Shown here one piece after another: positions 23,597 to 32,124 of a stretch of 38,308 nucleotides of DNA (position 1 is its first letter; each line of letters starts with the position of its first letter). Origin of the DNA: Bacillota bacterium (lineage in GTDB: Bacteria; Bacillota; Clostridia; UBA1381); assembly GCA_029007725.1 (NCBI GenBank), contig JAQXIJ010000075.1, forward strand, positions 1 to 38,308. The letters are read 5' to 3'. Both the position numbers and the translations under genes were made by a program. Under the pieces are notes generated by a model. That model saw only the letters and a list, made by a program, of their open reading frames with translations, did not search any database and was not told where the DNA came from.

Positions 23597-23773
23597 TTAT
23601 ATTTCTGTATCTATAATTATGCCGTGAGCCATAGAAACCTCCATTGACGGCACAAGTATTTTATAGTAATCGTTTCTTTTTCTTTTCATGGAAATAATGT
23701 TGTTTGCACCGAAATTTTTTTCAAGTATGTTTACATTATTTTCATCTTTAGTCATATAAACAACTGTCCACAT
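23597..23773 (-). CDS. 58-aa protein between mtrB and pfkA, unknown function
   Basis: A short open frame starting MWTVVYMTKDENNVNILEK and ending VPSMEVSMAHGIIIDTEI. It starts four bases after the mtrB stop codon and ends 16 bp before pfkA, so it is embedded in the operon. Its pattern (WTVVY, a middle variable part, KILVPSMEVSMAHGI) resembles short clostridial proteins found between dnaE and pfkA, with a ferredoxin-like signal-transducer (DUF2007-like) look; that assignment comes from memory and is tentative. The ribosome binding site is weak, suggesting coupling to mtrB translation. No catalytic residues can be named. Confidence 0.75.
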   Translation of the reverse strand: MWTVVYMTKDENNVNILEKNFGANNIISMKRKRNDYYKILVPSMEVSMAHGIIIDTEI

Positions 23774-23777
23774 AGCT

Positions 23778-24020
23778 TTACTTCGTCTTTCCAGAAAGCA
23801 ATTTTCCGTGTTTTGTATAAATTTCTGCCTTTCCGTTAACCTTAATTGCAGATGTTGTATGGGTGAACTGAGCTATATACACTTCGCCATCGTCGAGTTT
23901 TTCGGTATGGTGAAACCGCGTATTTGCGCCGCGTGTAAGCCCCATGATGTTTACTCCGTCTTCAAGAGCCTTGACAACTACATAGTCGTTTAAAACCTCA
24001 TCGTCTTCAAATCTTTCCAT
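23778..24020 (-). CDS. mtrB: TRAP, trp RNA-binding attenuation protein homologue
   Basis: An 80-aa protein that aligns along its length with Bacillus MtrB, which forms an 11-mer ring, binds tryptophan and wraps GAG/UAG-repeat [37 protein letters not shown] and [13 protein letters not shown] are clear matches, and the tryptophan-pocket stretches (GLTRG, AQFT...TS) are kept. Of the three RNA-contact residues of Bacillus TRAP, K37 and K56 are kept (K41, K60 here), but R58 is Asn (N62). The N-terminus is about four residues longer and acidic. It sits between dnaE and pfkA with its own promoter; no trp gene and no anti-TRAP is in the window. The ATG at 24020 follows GAGGAG. Confidence 0.92.
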   Translation of the reverse strand: MERFEDDEVLNDYVVVKALEDGVNIMGLTRGANTRFHHTEKLDDGEVYIAQFTHTTSAIKVNGKAEIYTKHGKLLSGKTK

Positions 24021-24048
24021 TCTGTTCTCAACTCCTCATCAAAACAGT

Positions 24049-24077
24049 ATTTTACATTATTTTTGTATCAATTTCAA
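24049..24077 (-). promoter_or_regulatory. sigma-A-like promoter of mtrB-orf58-pfkA
   Basis: On the minus strand TTGAAA (24072-24077) and TAAAAT (24049-24054) with a 17-bp spacer, between dnaE and mtrB. No terminator separates dnaE from it, so read-through is also likely. Confidence 0.6.
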
Positions 24078-24092
24078 TATGTTTTTTGAAAT

Positions 24093-27000
24093 TTAATTTA
24101 TTTTTACATTATTTTTACCGAATATTGCTCGCAAATCGTCCATAACCGCCGAATGTTCATCAATCCAAAGATTTTCCGGCGCTGCCATACGCTGTTTTTT
24201 GTCGGCTATAAAGAAGCATACCGGTGTTTTTCCCGCGTATTTTTTTAAACACTCTACCGCTATATTAAAAATCGTTCTGTCATATGTCCCCATTTTTATA
24301 TAAAGCACCTTTGTGACTGAAGTAATGTCCGGCTTTTTGGCAGTCTGATGCGATTTGGGTAGAGCATTCTGCATGGCTGCGGAAAGCAGTGCTGCATTTT
24401 CAAGAATGAGCTTTGGTTCTTCGTCCTCGCGTATGCTTATTCGGCCTTCAGAAACAATGATGCTTCCCTCTTGCAAAAGCCCATTGTACCTCTCCAGAAT
24501 TTTAGGAAATACCAAAACTTCGATGCTGCCGTACAAATCCTCAATATCTAAAAATGCCATCTGTGTATTCTTCTTGGTTGTTTTGTTTTTTCTGGCAGTG
24601 ATTATTCCGCACAGCTTGACGCTTTGACCGTCCGAAATAGCACCATCAAGTGATTTTACGTTTCCATCTTCGTCTTTTTCGACCGAAGCAAGTATGTCGG
24701 ATGTGGTTATATCGGTAATTTTTGCTGCCTGATCCTGATATTCTTCCATCGGGTGCCCCGAAAAATATATACCCATTGTTTCCTTTTCGAGCGACAGAAT
24801 TTCTCTTTGCGAAAATTCTTCGACATTCGGATAATCTATATCGTTTGAAGTAACCTCTTCATCCGCAAAAAGCGACATTTGTCCGGCTACATTTGTGCGA
24901 CGTGCGCTCGACTCGCTGTCTATCACCGATTCAAAAACCTGCATAAGCTGTGAACGCTTAACCCCCAGCGAATCGAAAGCACCGCACTTTATCAGACCCT
25001 CGACTGCTCTTTTGTTCAGTTCTTTATCTGCCATGCGGTGAACAAAATCGCCGAAGCTTTTGAATTTTCCGTTTCTTTCACGCTCCTCGACAAGGTGAAG
25101 TATAAAGCCGCGCCCAACGTTTTTTACGGCGGTGAGCCCAAAACGGATGGAGTTTCCCTCAACAGTAAACGTGTCTCCGCTCATGTTTATATCGGGTGGT
25201 AGCTTTTCTATACCAAGCTTTTTGCAGTTCATTAGATACAAGTTGATTTTTGTAAAGTCTTCGACGCTGGATATAAGAGATGCCATGTATTCAACGGGAT
25301 AGAACGTCTTTAAATATGCCGTCTGATAGGTTATGAACGCATATGCTGCGGCATGCGATTTGTTGAAGGCGTAGTTTGCGAAATCATTTATTTCGTTAAA
25401 AATGTCTATTGCAATTTTTTCATCTATCCCGCGGTTTATGCAGCCGTCAATTACAGTATTTCCGTTCTCGTCCTTTTTACCATAAATAAAATTATTTCGT
25501 TCAATTTCCATCTGCGAGGCTTTCTTTTTTGAAATAACGCGGCGCAGAACGTCGGCACTTCCGAGAGAATATCCTGCCATGCTGCGCACAATTTCGAGCA
25601 CCTGCTCCTGATAGACTATGCAGCCGTAGGTTACGTCCAGAATATCCGAGAGAATTGGATGCTTATACGTAACCTCGTCCGGGTGATTTTTATTATAGAT
25701 GTACCGCGGTATCGAATCCATTGGCCCGGGACGGTAAAGCGCGATGCCGGCGATTATATCTTCAAGATTGTCGGGCTTGAGTTCCTGCATAAAGGACTTC
25801 ATTCCGGCACTTTCTATTTGAAATACTCCATCGGTATTTCCCGATGAAATCAGGTCATAAACCTCTTTTATGCCATAGTCAAGATTTTGGATATCTATTT
25901 TTATATTTCTTGTTTTTTCTATAATTTTTATCGCATTGTTTATGACGGTTAAGTTTCTGAGCCCCAAAAAATCCATTTTTAAAAGCCCAAGCTCCTCTAC
26001 GGTGTCCTTTACAAATTGAGTGGTCAGGACTTCATCGTTCGTTTGGAGCGGCATATAGTTTACAATAGGCTCGCCGCAGATAACAACTCCCGCTGCATGC
26101 GTGCCCGAATGGCGAGCCAATCCCTCGAGTGCTCTTGATGTATCTATAAGCTCCTTAATTTTTGTGTCGGAGGAATAGAGTGCGGCAAGCTCCTGTGAAA
26201 CCTCAAGCGCCTTGTCTATAGTTATATGAATATCGTTAGGTATAAGCTTTGCAACCCTGTCCACCTCAGCATATGGAATGTCGAGCGCTCTGCCTACATC
26301 GCGCACTGCAAGTTTTGATTTCATTGTTCCAAAAGTGATTATCTGCGCGACGTTTTCCGTTCCGTACTTTTCAACAACATAATCAATTACCTTTTGTCTG
26401 CCTTCGGGTGCAAAGTCTACATCTATATCCGGCATTGATACACGTTCCGGGTTTAAGAAACGCTCAAATATCAGGTTATATTTGATGGGGTCAACATCAG
26501 TTATTTCAAGCGTATACGAAACAATGCTTCCTGCCGCACTGCCTCTTCCGGGACCTACACCGACTCCATGACTTTTTGCATAGTGAATGAAGTCCCAGAC
26601 TATCAGAAAATAGTCGACAAATCCCATTTTTTTAATTACTGAAAGCTCATATTCGAGCCGTTTTTTAAGCTCATCGGTAACTGTCGTATAGCGCTTTTCA
26701 AGTCCTGCGCTGCAAAGCTCGTTAATGTATTCCCATGCGGTTTTTCCGCACGGAACATCATAGCTGGGTAGGTGACGCGTGCCGAAATCAAAGTTGAAGT
26801 GACATCTTTTTGCAATTTTAACGGTATTTGAAATTGCCTCAGGTGCATACTGGAACAGATCAGCCATTTCTTCGGGAGATTTTATATAAAATTGGTCGGT
26901 TTCAAATCTCATTCTGTCAGTATCTCCAACCGTTTTTTGCATCTGAATGCACATCAGAACATCTTGATATTTTGCATCCTCACGGCGAGCATAGTGAATA

Positions 27001-27617
27001 TCGTTCGTTGCGACAAGCCCGACACCGAGTTCCTTTGCAAGCCGTACAAGGCTTGGATTTATGCGTTTTTGGTCTGCCAGCGCATGGTCTTGAAGTTCAA
27101 TAAAGAAATTATTCTGACCGAACAAATCCACATAACGCTGACCGATTTTTTTTGCGCCATCATAGTCGTCGTTTAAAAGTGCTCTCGGAATTTCGCCCGC
27201 AAGGCACGCTGAAAGTGCTATAAGTCCTTCGCTGTGCTCCTTCAAAAGGTCATAATCAATTCGCGGCTTATAATAAAAACCCTCAGTAAAGCCTTTTGTG
27301 ACTATATAAGTAAGATTTTTGTATCCAATTTCATTTTCGCACAGCAGAATAAGATGAGAATACTTTGAGTCGTACTCATAAATTTTGTCAAAGCGCGTTC
27401 GAGGCGCGACGTATACCTCGCAGCCGATAACCGGCTTTATACCCTGTGCAAGCGCCTCTTTATAGAAATCCACGACACCGTACATTGCTCCGTGGTCGGT
27501 TATCGCGCAGTACTCCATACCTAGCTCTTTGACACGCGAAATAACCTTTTTTACAGACGACGCGCCATCCAAAAGACTGAACTCTGTATGTACATGAAGA
27601 TGTGCAAACGGTATCAT
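24093..27617 (-). CDS. dnaE: DNA polymerase III subunit alpha, DnaE type
   Basis: A 1174-aa replicative polymerase of the DnaE1 class. The N-terminal PHP domain (about 1-280) begins FAHLHVHTEFSLLDGAS, with ITDHGAMYG. The palm has PDIDVDF near residue 397, carrying two of the three catalytic Asp residues, with GPGRGSAAGS before it. The helix-hairpin-helix region and an OB fold (VKLCGIITARKNKT) follow. A beta-clamp-binding motif QMSLF is near residue 910. The ATG at 27617 follows AGGAGCAGTC. It lies 14 bp after whiA, the usual clostridial order. A PolC gene is expected elsewhere. Confidence 0.97.
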   Translation of the reverse strand: MIPFAHLHVHTEFSLLDGASSVKKVISRVKELGMEYCAITDHGAMYGVVDFYKEALAQGIKPVIGCEVYVAPRTRFDKIYEYDSKYSHLILLCENEIGYKNLTYIVTKGFTEGFYYKPRIDYDLLKEHSEGLIALSACLAGEIPRALLNDDYDGAKKIGQRYVDLFGQNNFFIELQDHALADQKRINPSLVRLAKELGVGLVATNDIHYARREDAKYQDVLMCIQMQKTVGDTDRMRFETDQFYIKSPEEMADLFQYAPEAISNTVKIAKRCHFNFDFGTRHLPSYDVPCGKTAWEYINELCSAGLEKRYTTVTDELKKRLEYELSVIKKMGFVDYFLIVWDFIHYAKSHGVGVGPGRGSAAGSIVSYTLEITDVDPIKYNLIFERFLNPERVSMPDIDVDFAPEGRQKVIDYVVEKYGTENVAQIITFGTMKSKLAVRDVGRALDIPYAEVDRVAKLIPNDIHITIDKALEVSQELAALYSSDTKIKELIDTSRALEGLARHSGTHAAGVVICGEPIVNYMPLQTNDEVLTTQFVKDTVEELGLLKMDFLGLRNLTVINNAIKIIEKTRNIKIDIQNLDYGIKEVYDLISSGNTDGVFQIESAGMKSFMQELKPDNLEDIIAGIALYRPGPMDSIPRYIYNKNHPDEVTYKHPILSDILDVTYGCIVYQEQVLEIVRSMAGYSLGSADVLRRVISKKKASQMEIERNNFIYGKKDENGNTVIDGCINRGIDEKIAIDIFNEINDFANYAFNKSHAAAYAFITYQTAYLKTFYPVEYMASLISSVEDFTKINLYLMNCKKLGIEKLPPDINMSGDTFTVEGNSIRFGLTAVKNVGRGFILHLVEERERNGKFKSFGDFVHRMADKELNKRAVEGLIKCGAFDSLGVKRSQLMQVFESVIDSESSARRTNVAGQMSLFADEEVTSNDIDYPNVEEFSQREILSLEKETMGIYFSGHPMEEYQDQAAKITDITTSDILASVEKDEDGNVKSLDGAISDGQSVKLCGIITARKNKTTKKNTQMAFLDIEDLYGSIEVLVFPKILERYNGLLQEGSIIVSEGRISIREDEEPKLILENAALLSAAMQNALPKSHQTAKKPDITSVTKVLYIKMGTYDRTIFNIAVECLKKYAGKTPVCFFIADKKQRMAAPENLWIDEHSAVMDDLRAIFGKNNVKIN

Positions 27618-27631
27618 GTGACTGCTCCTTT

Positions 27632-28504
27632 CTATAAATTATCCGAAATTTCGGTAATTCTTTTTAATCTGTGATTTACACCGGACTTTCCTATCGGTGG
27701 AGAGAGCCTTTCACCAAGCTCTTTTAGGCTTTCATCCGGATAACTGCACCGCAAAACAGCAATATCGCGTAATGTCTGCGGCAGTTTGTCAAGACCTATG
27801 GTTTTTTCTATCTTTTTTATTGCATCAATCTGGCGGAATGCCGTCTGTGTTGTACGTTCGATATTGGCATATTCGCAGTTTGCCTGCCGGTTCGCGCGGT
27901 TGCGTATTTCCTTTTCAATTGAAACGTTATACAGCTCCATCGACAGCCCCACAGCACCCATGGCGCCAAGCGTATCAGCTATGGATTCATATTCTTTTAT
28001 ATACACTATATAGTGTCCCTTGCGGCAGGTTGTTTTTGCGATTATCTGCATACTCAAAAGCATTTCCTCGAGCTGATTTGCATATGATTCGTGCTTTGCG
28101 TCAAACTCCATGTGATAGCGCACCTTAGGGTCGCTCACTGAGCCGCCTCCCAAAAACGCGCCGCGTACATATGCTGCACGGCAGCAGTCCATAGGTGCAA
28201 TTTCATCCTTGACGCTGCCGAAAAGCATAAGTCGCTGTGCAATATGCTCGGCAAAAAAATCGGTATCTATGCCAAAACGAAAAGTTCCGTTGCGGTTTAT
28301 ATAGTCAATGCCGTGGCAAAAAACTTTTTCGTAGAGCATTTGAATGCGATCTGCAACATCCTCATTTTCTGTAGTTATATAAATTCCTTTTTCCTTATAC
28401 ACCGCACACAGACGAATTATGGCGGAAAGCTCTGCAATATCACAGAAATTGCAGCCGTTCTCGATTTTAGCAAGCTGCGCTTTTACGTTTTGTGTGAAAG
28501 ACAT
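27632..28504 (-). CDS. whiA: DNA-binding protein WhiA
   Basis: A 290-aa protein with an N-terminal LAGLIDADG-like domain (CCRAAYVRGAFLGGGSVSDP) lacking endonuclease function and a C-terminal helix-turn-helix (TLRDIAVLRCSYPDESLKELGERL). In actinomycetes WhiA controls sporulation division; in Bacillus it influences division and chromosome segregation. I chose the ATG at 28504, preceded by AGAGGAAAAG, because the longer 330-aa reading lies inside rapZ. The start overlaps the rapZ stop (TAATG). In most Bacillota yvcK separates rapZ and whiA; here it is missing. Confidence 0.94.
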   Translation of the reverse strand: MSFTQNVKAQLAKIENGCNFCDIAELSAIIRLCAVYKEKGIYITTENEDVADRIQMLYEKVFCHGIDYINRNGTFRFGIDTDFFAEHIAQRLMLFGSVKDEIAPMDCCRAAYVRGAFLGGGSVSDPKVRYHMEFDAKHESYANQLEEMLLSMQIIAKTTCRKGHYIVYIKEYESIADTLGAMGAVGLSMELYNVSIEKEIRNRANRQANCEYANIERTTQTAFRQIDAIKKIEKTIGLDKLPQTLRDIAVLRCSYPDESLKELGERLSPPIGKSGVNHRLKRITEISDNL

Positions 28505-29358
28505 TATTCTTTTCCTCTTAAAATATCGCGGTGAATTACGTTTACATTGTATTTTGCCAGATTTTTTGCCAGAATGTTCGCCATGGTAACGCTTCTGTGT
28601 TTTCCGCCTGTGCAGCCTATGCATATCGTAAGCGCGGTCTTGCCTTCTTCGATATACAGCGGAACAAGAAAATCTATCATGTCTTCAAGCTTATCCATAA
28701 AATCCGAAGCGGTTTTTGTGTTCATGATATAGTCCTGAACTTCTTTGTCGTTTCCCGTCTTGTCCTTAAGGGTGTCCACATAAAACGGATTGGCAAAACA
28801 TCTGACATCAAAAACAAGGTCAGCGTCAAGCGGAAGACCGTATTTGAAACCGAAGGACATAACATTTATTGCTATATCATGCTTTGCTTCATCGTGATAA
28901 ATACGGCGCAGACGCTTTGAAAGTTGCTGCAGCGAATAGTTTGACGTGTCAATTACCGCATCCGCCTCGTTATACAGTTTTTCCAGCATTTTGCGCTCTT
29001 TTTGGATGCTGTCCAAAAGTCCGAGCTTGCTCGGAATTGGGTGTGTTCTTCGTGTTTCCTTGTATCTTTTTACAAGTACTTCGTCACTTGAGTCAATGAA
29101 CAGCAGCTTGTAATTATATCCGTTTTCTTTAAGAATTTTAAGGTTGTCTATCAGTTGACCTATCATATCTCCAACACGCGAATCTATTACAAATGCAACC
29201 TTATCATATTTGCTGTTTACCGACAAAAACATCTCGGCAAGCTGCGGTATGATTACCGGAGGAAGATTATCTATGCAGAAAAAGCCAGCGTCCTCTAAAA
29301 ATCTGATTACCTGTGTTTTCCCTGAGCCCGAAAGACCGGTTACTATTGTAAACTGCAT
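28504..29358 (-). CDS. rapZ: RapZ/YvcJ nucleotide-binding protein
   Basis: A 284-aa P-loop protein. Walker A GLSGSGKT (8-15), then DAGFFCIDNLPP, and the C-terminal phosphosugar-sensing half with VMSFGFKYGLP, DVRCFANPFY and CIGCTGGKHRSV. In E. coli RapZ is an adaptor for RNase E that senses glucosamine-6-P; in Bacillus YvcJ affects competence. Its start codon directly follows the murB stop and its stop overlaps the whiA start, so all three are translationally linked. Confidence 0.96.
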   Translation of the reverse strand: MQFTIVTGLSGSGKTQVIRFLEDAGFFCIDNLPPVIIPQLAEMFLSVNSKYDKVAFVIDSRVGDMIGQLIDNLKILKENGYNYKLLFIDSSDEVLVKRYKETRRTHPIPSKLGLLDSIQKERKMLEKLYNEADAVIDTSNYSLQQLSKRLRRIYHDEAKHDIAINVMSFGFKYGLPLDADLVFDVRCFANPFYVDTLKDKTGNDKEVQDYIMNTKTASDFMDKLEDMIDFLVPLYIEEGKTALTICIGCTGGKHRSVTMANILAKNLAKYNVNVIHRDILRGKE

Positions 29359-30222
29359 TTAAAACTCCCCCAATGTCTTGACTTCTGTTTCCAATCTTAC
29401 TTTAAATTTTTCATATACCGTTTTTTGAATATACTCGATAAGCTCCATAACGTCCTTTGCCGTTGCTCCTCCGGAGTTGACCACAAATCCGGAATGTTTC
29501 TGCGACACCTCCGCACCGCCTATTTTAAAGCCCTTCAGTCCGGCATCCTCTATGAGCTTTCCGGCAAAATAACCCTCGGGACGCTTAAAAGTGCTTCCTG
29601 CACTCGGTATAGAAAGCGGTTGCTTTGATGTTCTACGATTTTTGTAGTCATATGTTTTTGCCTTAATTTCTAACGGATCGGCGTTTTCAAGCCGCATAAC
29701 AGCTGAAAGAATTATTGCATCTTTATTCGAAAAAAAACTGCGGCGGTAGCCGAAATTAAGCTCATCTTTTGTTGCAATTTTTGTCTCTCCGTTTTCAAGA
29801 TAGCTGACACTTTCAACTACATCTTTCATTTCACCGCCGTATGCACCGGCATTCATGAAAATTCCTCCGCCCAAGGTCCCCGGTATGCCGGATGCAAACT
29901 CGAGCCCCGAAAGACTGTTTTTCAATGCTTCGTTTGACAGTTTAGAAAGCAAAATTCCGCTTTCGGCGGTGATTTGGGTGCCGCTTATGCTGATTTTGTC
30001 AAAGCCGCGCGAAAGCTTTATCACAAGCCCGCGTATGCCTCTGTCGCCGACAAGCAGATTAGAACCGTTTCCGATTACGGTATATCCGATACCCTTGTTT
30101 TCAGCATAAGAAATCAGATTTTTTATGTCACTTACCGATTGCGCTTCGCAAAATTCGTCGGCAGGCCCACCGATTTTAAAGGATGTATGATTTTTCATCA
30201 ATTCATTCTTTTTTATTTCCAT
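29359..30222 (-). CDS. murB: UDP-N-acetylenolpyruvoylglucosamine reductase
   Basis: A 287-aa FAD enzyme making UDP-MurNAc, the second committed step of peptidoglycan synthesis. HTSFKIGGPAD, GNGSNLLVGDRGIRG, GIPGTLGGGIFMNAGAYGGEM and PSAGSTFKRP are MurB hallmarks. GLKGFKIGGAEVSQKHSGFVVN completes the substrate-binding domain (read in two parts). The ATG at 30222 follows AGGGGATCTAA. It precedes rapZ with no gap. MurA, the preceding enzyme in the pathway, is encoded at 32454. Confidence 0.97.
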   Translation of the reverse strand: MEIKKNELMKNHTSFKIGGPADEFCEAQSVSDIKNLISYAENKGIGYTVIGNGSNLLVGDRGIRGLVIKLSRGFDKISISGTQITAESGILLSKLSNEALKNSLSGLEFASGIPGTLGGGIFMNAGAYGGEMKDVVESVSYLENGETKIATKDELNFGYRRSFFSNKDAIILSAVMRLENADPLEIKAKTYDYKNRRTSKQPLSIPSAGSTFKRPEGYFAGKLIEDAGLKGFKIGGAEVSQKHSGFVVNSGGATAKDVMELIEYIQKTVYEKFKVRLETEVKTLGEF

Positions 30223-30234
30223 TTAGATCCCCTT

Positions 30235-30952
30235 TTAAATTTTTTTCCTGGTACTGAAATAATCCTTAAGAATTTTATAACTGCGTGTCATTATAAGATT
30301 TTCGGGAAAAGCTATTTCCGAGAGTATCAAAAGCGCATTGTAAAATTGTCCGATGCATCTTGAGAAATGTGCGTCCGAATTGATGCATATTCCGCAGCCG
30401 ATCTTTTTGCACGAAAGTGCTATTTCACGGTAGATCGGAATGCTGCCCTGTCTGCAGTCGAAGCTTTGCGCGTTTATCTCTATCAGCTTATGCATTTCTT
30501 TTGCTTTTTTTACCACTTTTTCTATGTTATACAGGCAGTGCGGATCCCCGCTGTGCCCCAAAATATCAACTTCAGGATTTTCAAGCTCATCGAGATATGC
30601 CGTGGTATGGTCTTATTTTACGCAGTCGTGGTAGCAGCACTCATGAATACTTGCAATAACTATTTAAAGCTTTTCAAGCTCGGCATCGCTTAAATCGATA
30701 GCACAGCTTAAATCGAGGATATTAGCTTCACTTCCGCACAGAACCCTTACACCGTCAACATATGGCGGAAGGATGTCCATTGCACAGAAATGCCAGTTCA
30801 TCGGCGAATCGTCCATCGCGGTTGCGTGGTCGGTTATTGCAATTGCTTCCATGCCGATTTCGCGTGCGAATCCTACATTTTCTTCAACCGTCGAAAATGC
30901 GTGATCCGACGCTATTGTGTATATGCAAATCTGTCTTTAAGCTGTATCTCAT
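30235..30952 (-). pseudogene. PHP-domain phosphatase (YcdX-like), decayed
   Basis: Remnant of a PHP metallo-phosphoesterase lying between hprK and murB. Reading from the ATG at 30952 gives MRYSLKTDLHIH, then the frame is lost: CATATACACAATAGCG looks like a 2-nt loss from a CA repeat, and restoring CA gives DLHIHTIASDHAFSTVEEN. The same frame then has two TAA stops, at 30664-30666 (after DAELEKL) and 30613-30615 (after HDCVK). With the two bases restored the length is exactly 720 nt (239 aa), usual for the family. Metal-binding motifs survive (DLHIH, ITDHA, SIHE, LGHSGDP, NSDAHF), so decay looks recent. Flanking genes are intact. Confidence 0.85.
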
Positions 30953-30955
30953 TTC

Positions 30956-31906
30956 TTATTCCGATTCCTCTGTCTGACGTTTCATCTCGTTCATAAGCCT
31001 GTTGTTAAGCTCAACCGCCGCGTTGTATCCCATGCGCTTCTGACGGTTGTTCATTGAGGCGACCTCAATGATTATTGCAAGATTTCGCCCCGGGCGCACC
31101 GGAATGGTAAGGCTGGGAATATTTATGCCCATAATATTGGTATATTCGTCCAGCATACCTAATCTGTCGTACTGCTTACCATCTACCCACGGCTCAAGAT
31201 GAATAATCATATCTATGCTTTCGGTATCCTTTACCGCACCCATACCGAAGATTTCCTTTACATCTATAATCCCTATGCCGCGAAGTTCAACAAAGTGCCT
31301 GATTATCGCAGGAGATGAGCCGACAAGAGTTTTTGATGATACGCGCTTAATTTCAACCGCGTCGTCCGCAACAAGCCGATGGCCTCTTTTCAGAAGTTCA
31401 ATAGCGGTTTCACTTTTTCCGACGCCGCTTTCGCCCATTATAAGAACACCCTCACCGTAAACTTCAACCAAAACGCCGTGGCGTGTTCTGCGCGGCGCAA
31501 TCTGCACATTAAGATAGCTGATGAGTGCACTCATGAGGCTTGAGGTAGACTCTTCGGTGCGGAGTATCGTAAGGTCGTACTTTTCGGCAAGCTCAAGCAT
31601 TTCCGGAAAAATCTGCATTCCACGTGTTATAATGAGTGCAGGAAATTTTGTAGAAAACAGGCGGTCTAAAAGTTCGGTTCGCTTTTCGCGCGGAAACTGC
31701 TCCAGATATGTCACCTCGACTTTACCCATTATTTGTATTCTGTTCGGGTCAAAATAGTCGTAAAATCCGGCAATCTGAAGAGCAGGACGATTCAAATCGG
31801 CGGTTTCTATCATTATTTTGTCAATATCCGACGAAGAATATATCTTTTCAAAAGAAAATTCTTCTATAACCTTGGAAAGATGTATTTTGAAGATTGCGTC
31901 GTTCAT
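30956..31906 (-). CDS. hprK: HPr kinase/phosphorylase
   Basis: A 316-aa bifunctional enzyme phosphorylating and dephosphorylating Ser46 of HPr in response to glycolytic state, the sensor of carbon catabolite repression in Bacillota. The N-terminal domain covers about 1-130. RRTRHGVLVEVYGEGVLIMG leads to Walker A GESGVGKS (158-165), with the nearby His in RHG. ELRGIGIIDVKEIFGMGAV and the K3 loop VRPGRNLAIIIEVASMNNRQKRMG follow in two parts. The ATG at 31906 follows AGGAGGTACGGGAG. It is first in the long operon leading to dnaE. Confidence 0.97.
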   Translation of the reverse strand: MNDAIFKIHLSKVIEEFSFEKIYSSSDIDKIMIETADLNRPALQIAGFYDYFDPNRIQIMGKVEVTYLEQFPREKRTELLDRLFSTKFPALIITRGMQIFPEMLELAEKYDLTILRTEESTSSLMSALISYLNVQIAPRRTRHGVLVEVYGEGVLIMGESGVGKSETAIELLKRGHRLVADDAVEIKRVSSKTLVGSSPAIIRHFVELRGIGIIDVKEIFGMGAVKDTESIDMIIHLEPWVDGKQYDRLGMLDEYTNIMGINIPSLTIPVRPGRNLAIIIEVASMNNRQKRMGYNAAVELNNRLMNEMKRQTEESE

Positions 31907-31942
31907 CTCCCGTACCTCCTATAGACATAGTTATACATTTTT

Positions 31943-31971
31943 ATTATATACCAAAACTGACATTTTTTCAA
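31943..31971 (-). promoter_or_regulatory. sigma-A-like promoter of the hprK operon
   Basis: On the minus strand TTGAAA (31966-31971) and TATAAT (31943-31948) with a 17-bp spacer, about 37 bp upstream of hprK. Confidence 0.65.
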
Positions 31972-32052
31972 ATAAATTTTTACAAATAAATATAAAGTTT
32001 TAAGAAAAAATAAAGTCATATTGCATAAATTAAAAAAAATTTACAAAAATAC

Positions 32053-32081
32053 TTGCATTATTACGATTATTGTGATAGAAT
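32053..32081 (+). promoter_or_regulatory. sigma-A-like promoter of rpmB
   Basis: TTGCAT (32053-32058) and TAGAAT (32076-32081) with a 17-bp spacer. It is divergent from the hprK promoter. Confidence 0.6.
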
Positions 32082-32124
32082 ATATGTGTTTTGATATTTA
32101 CAGAGAAATTAGGAGGTGTCCGTA

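Noticed and set aside
30613-30666. Programmed TAA read-through or recoding in the PHP gene
   Set aside because: TAA is used as a normal stop by many intact genes here (for example rapZ, murB, mtrB), and the same gene also has a frameshift, so decay is simpler.
30235-30952. Two separate small genes (62 aa and 108 aa) instead of one broken PHP gene
   Set aside because: Both pieces continue each other in one frame across two TAA codons, together carry the ordered PHP metal motifs, and the restored length matches the family.
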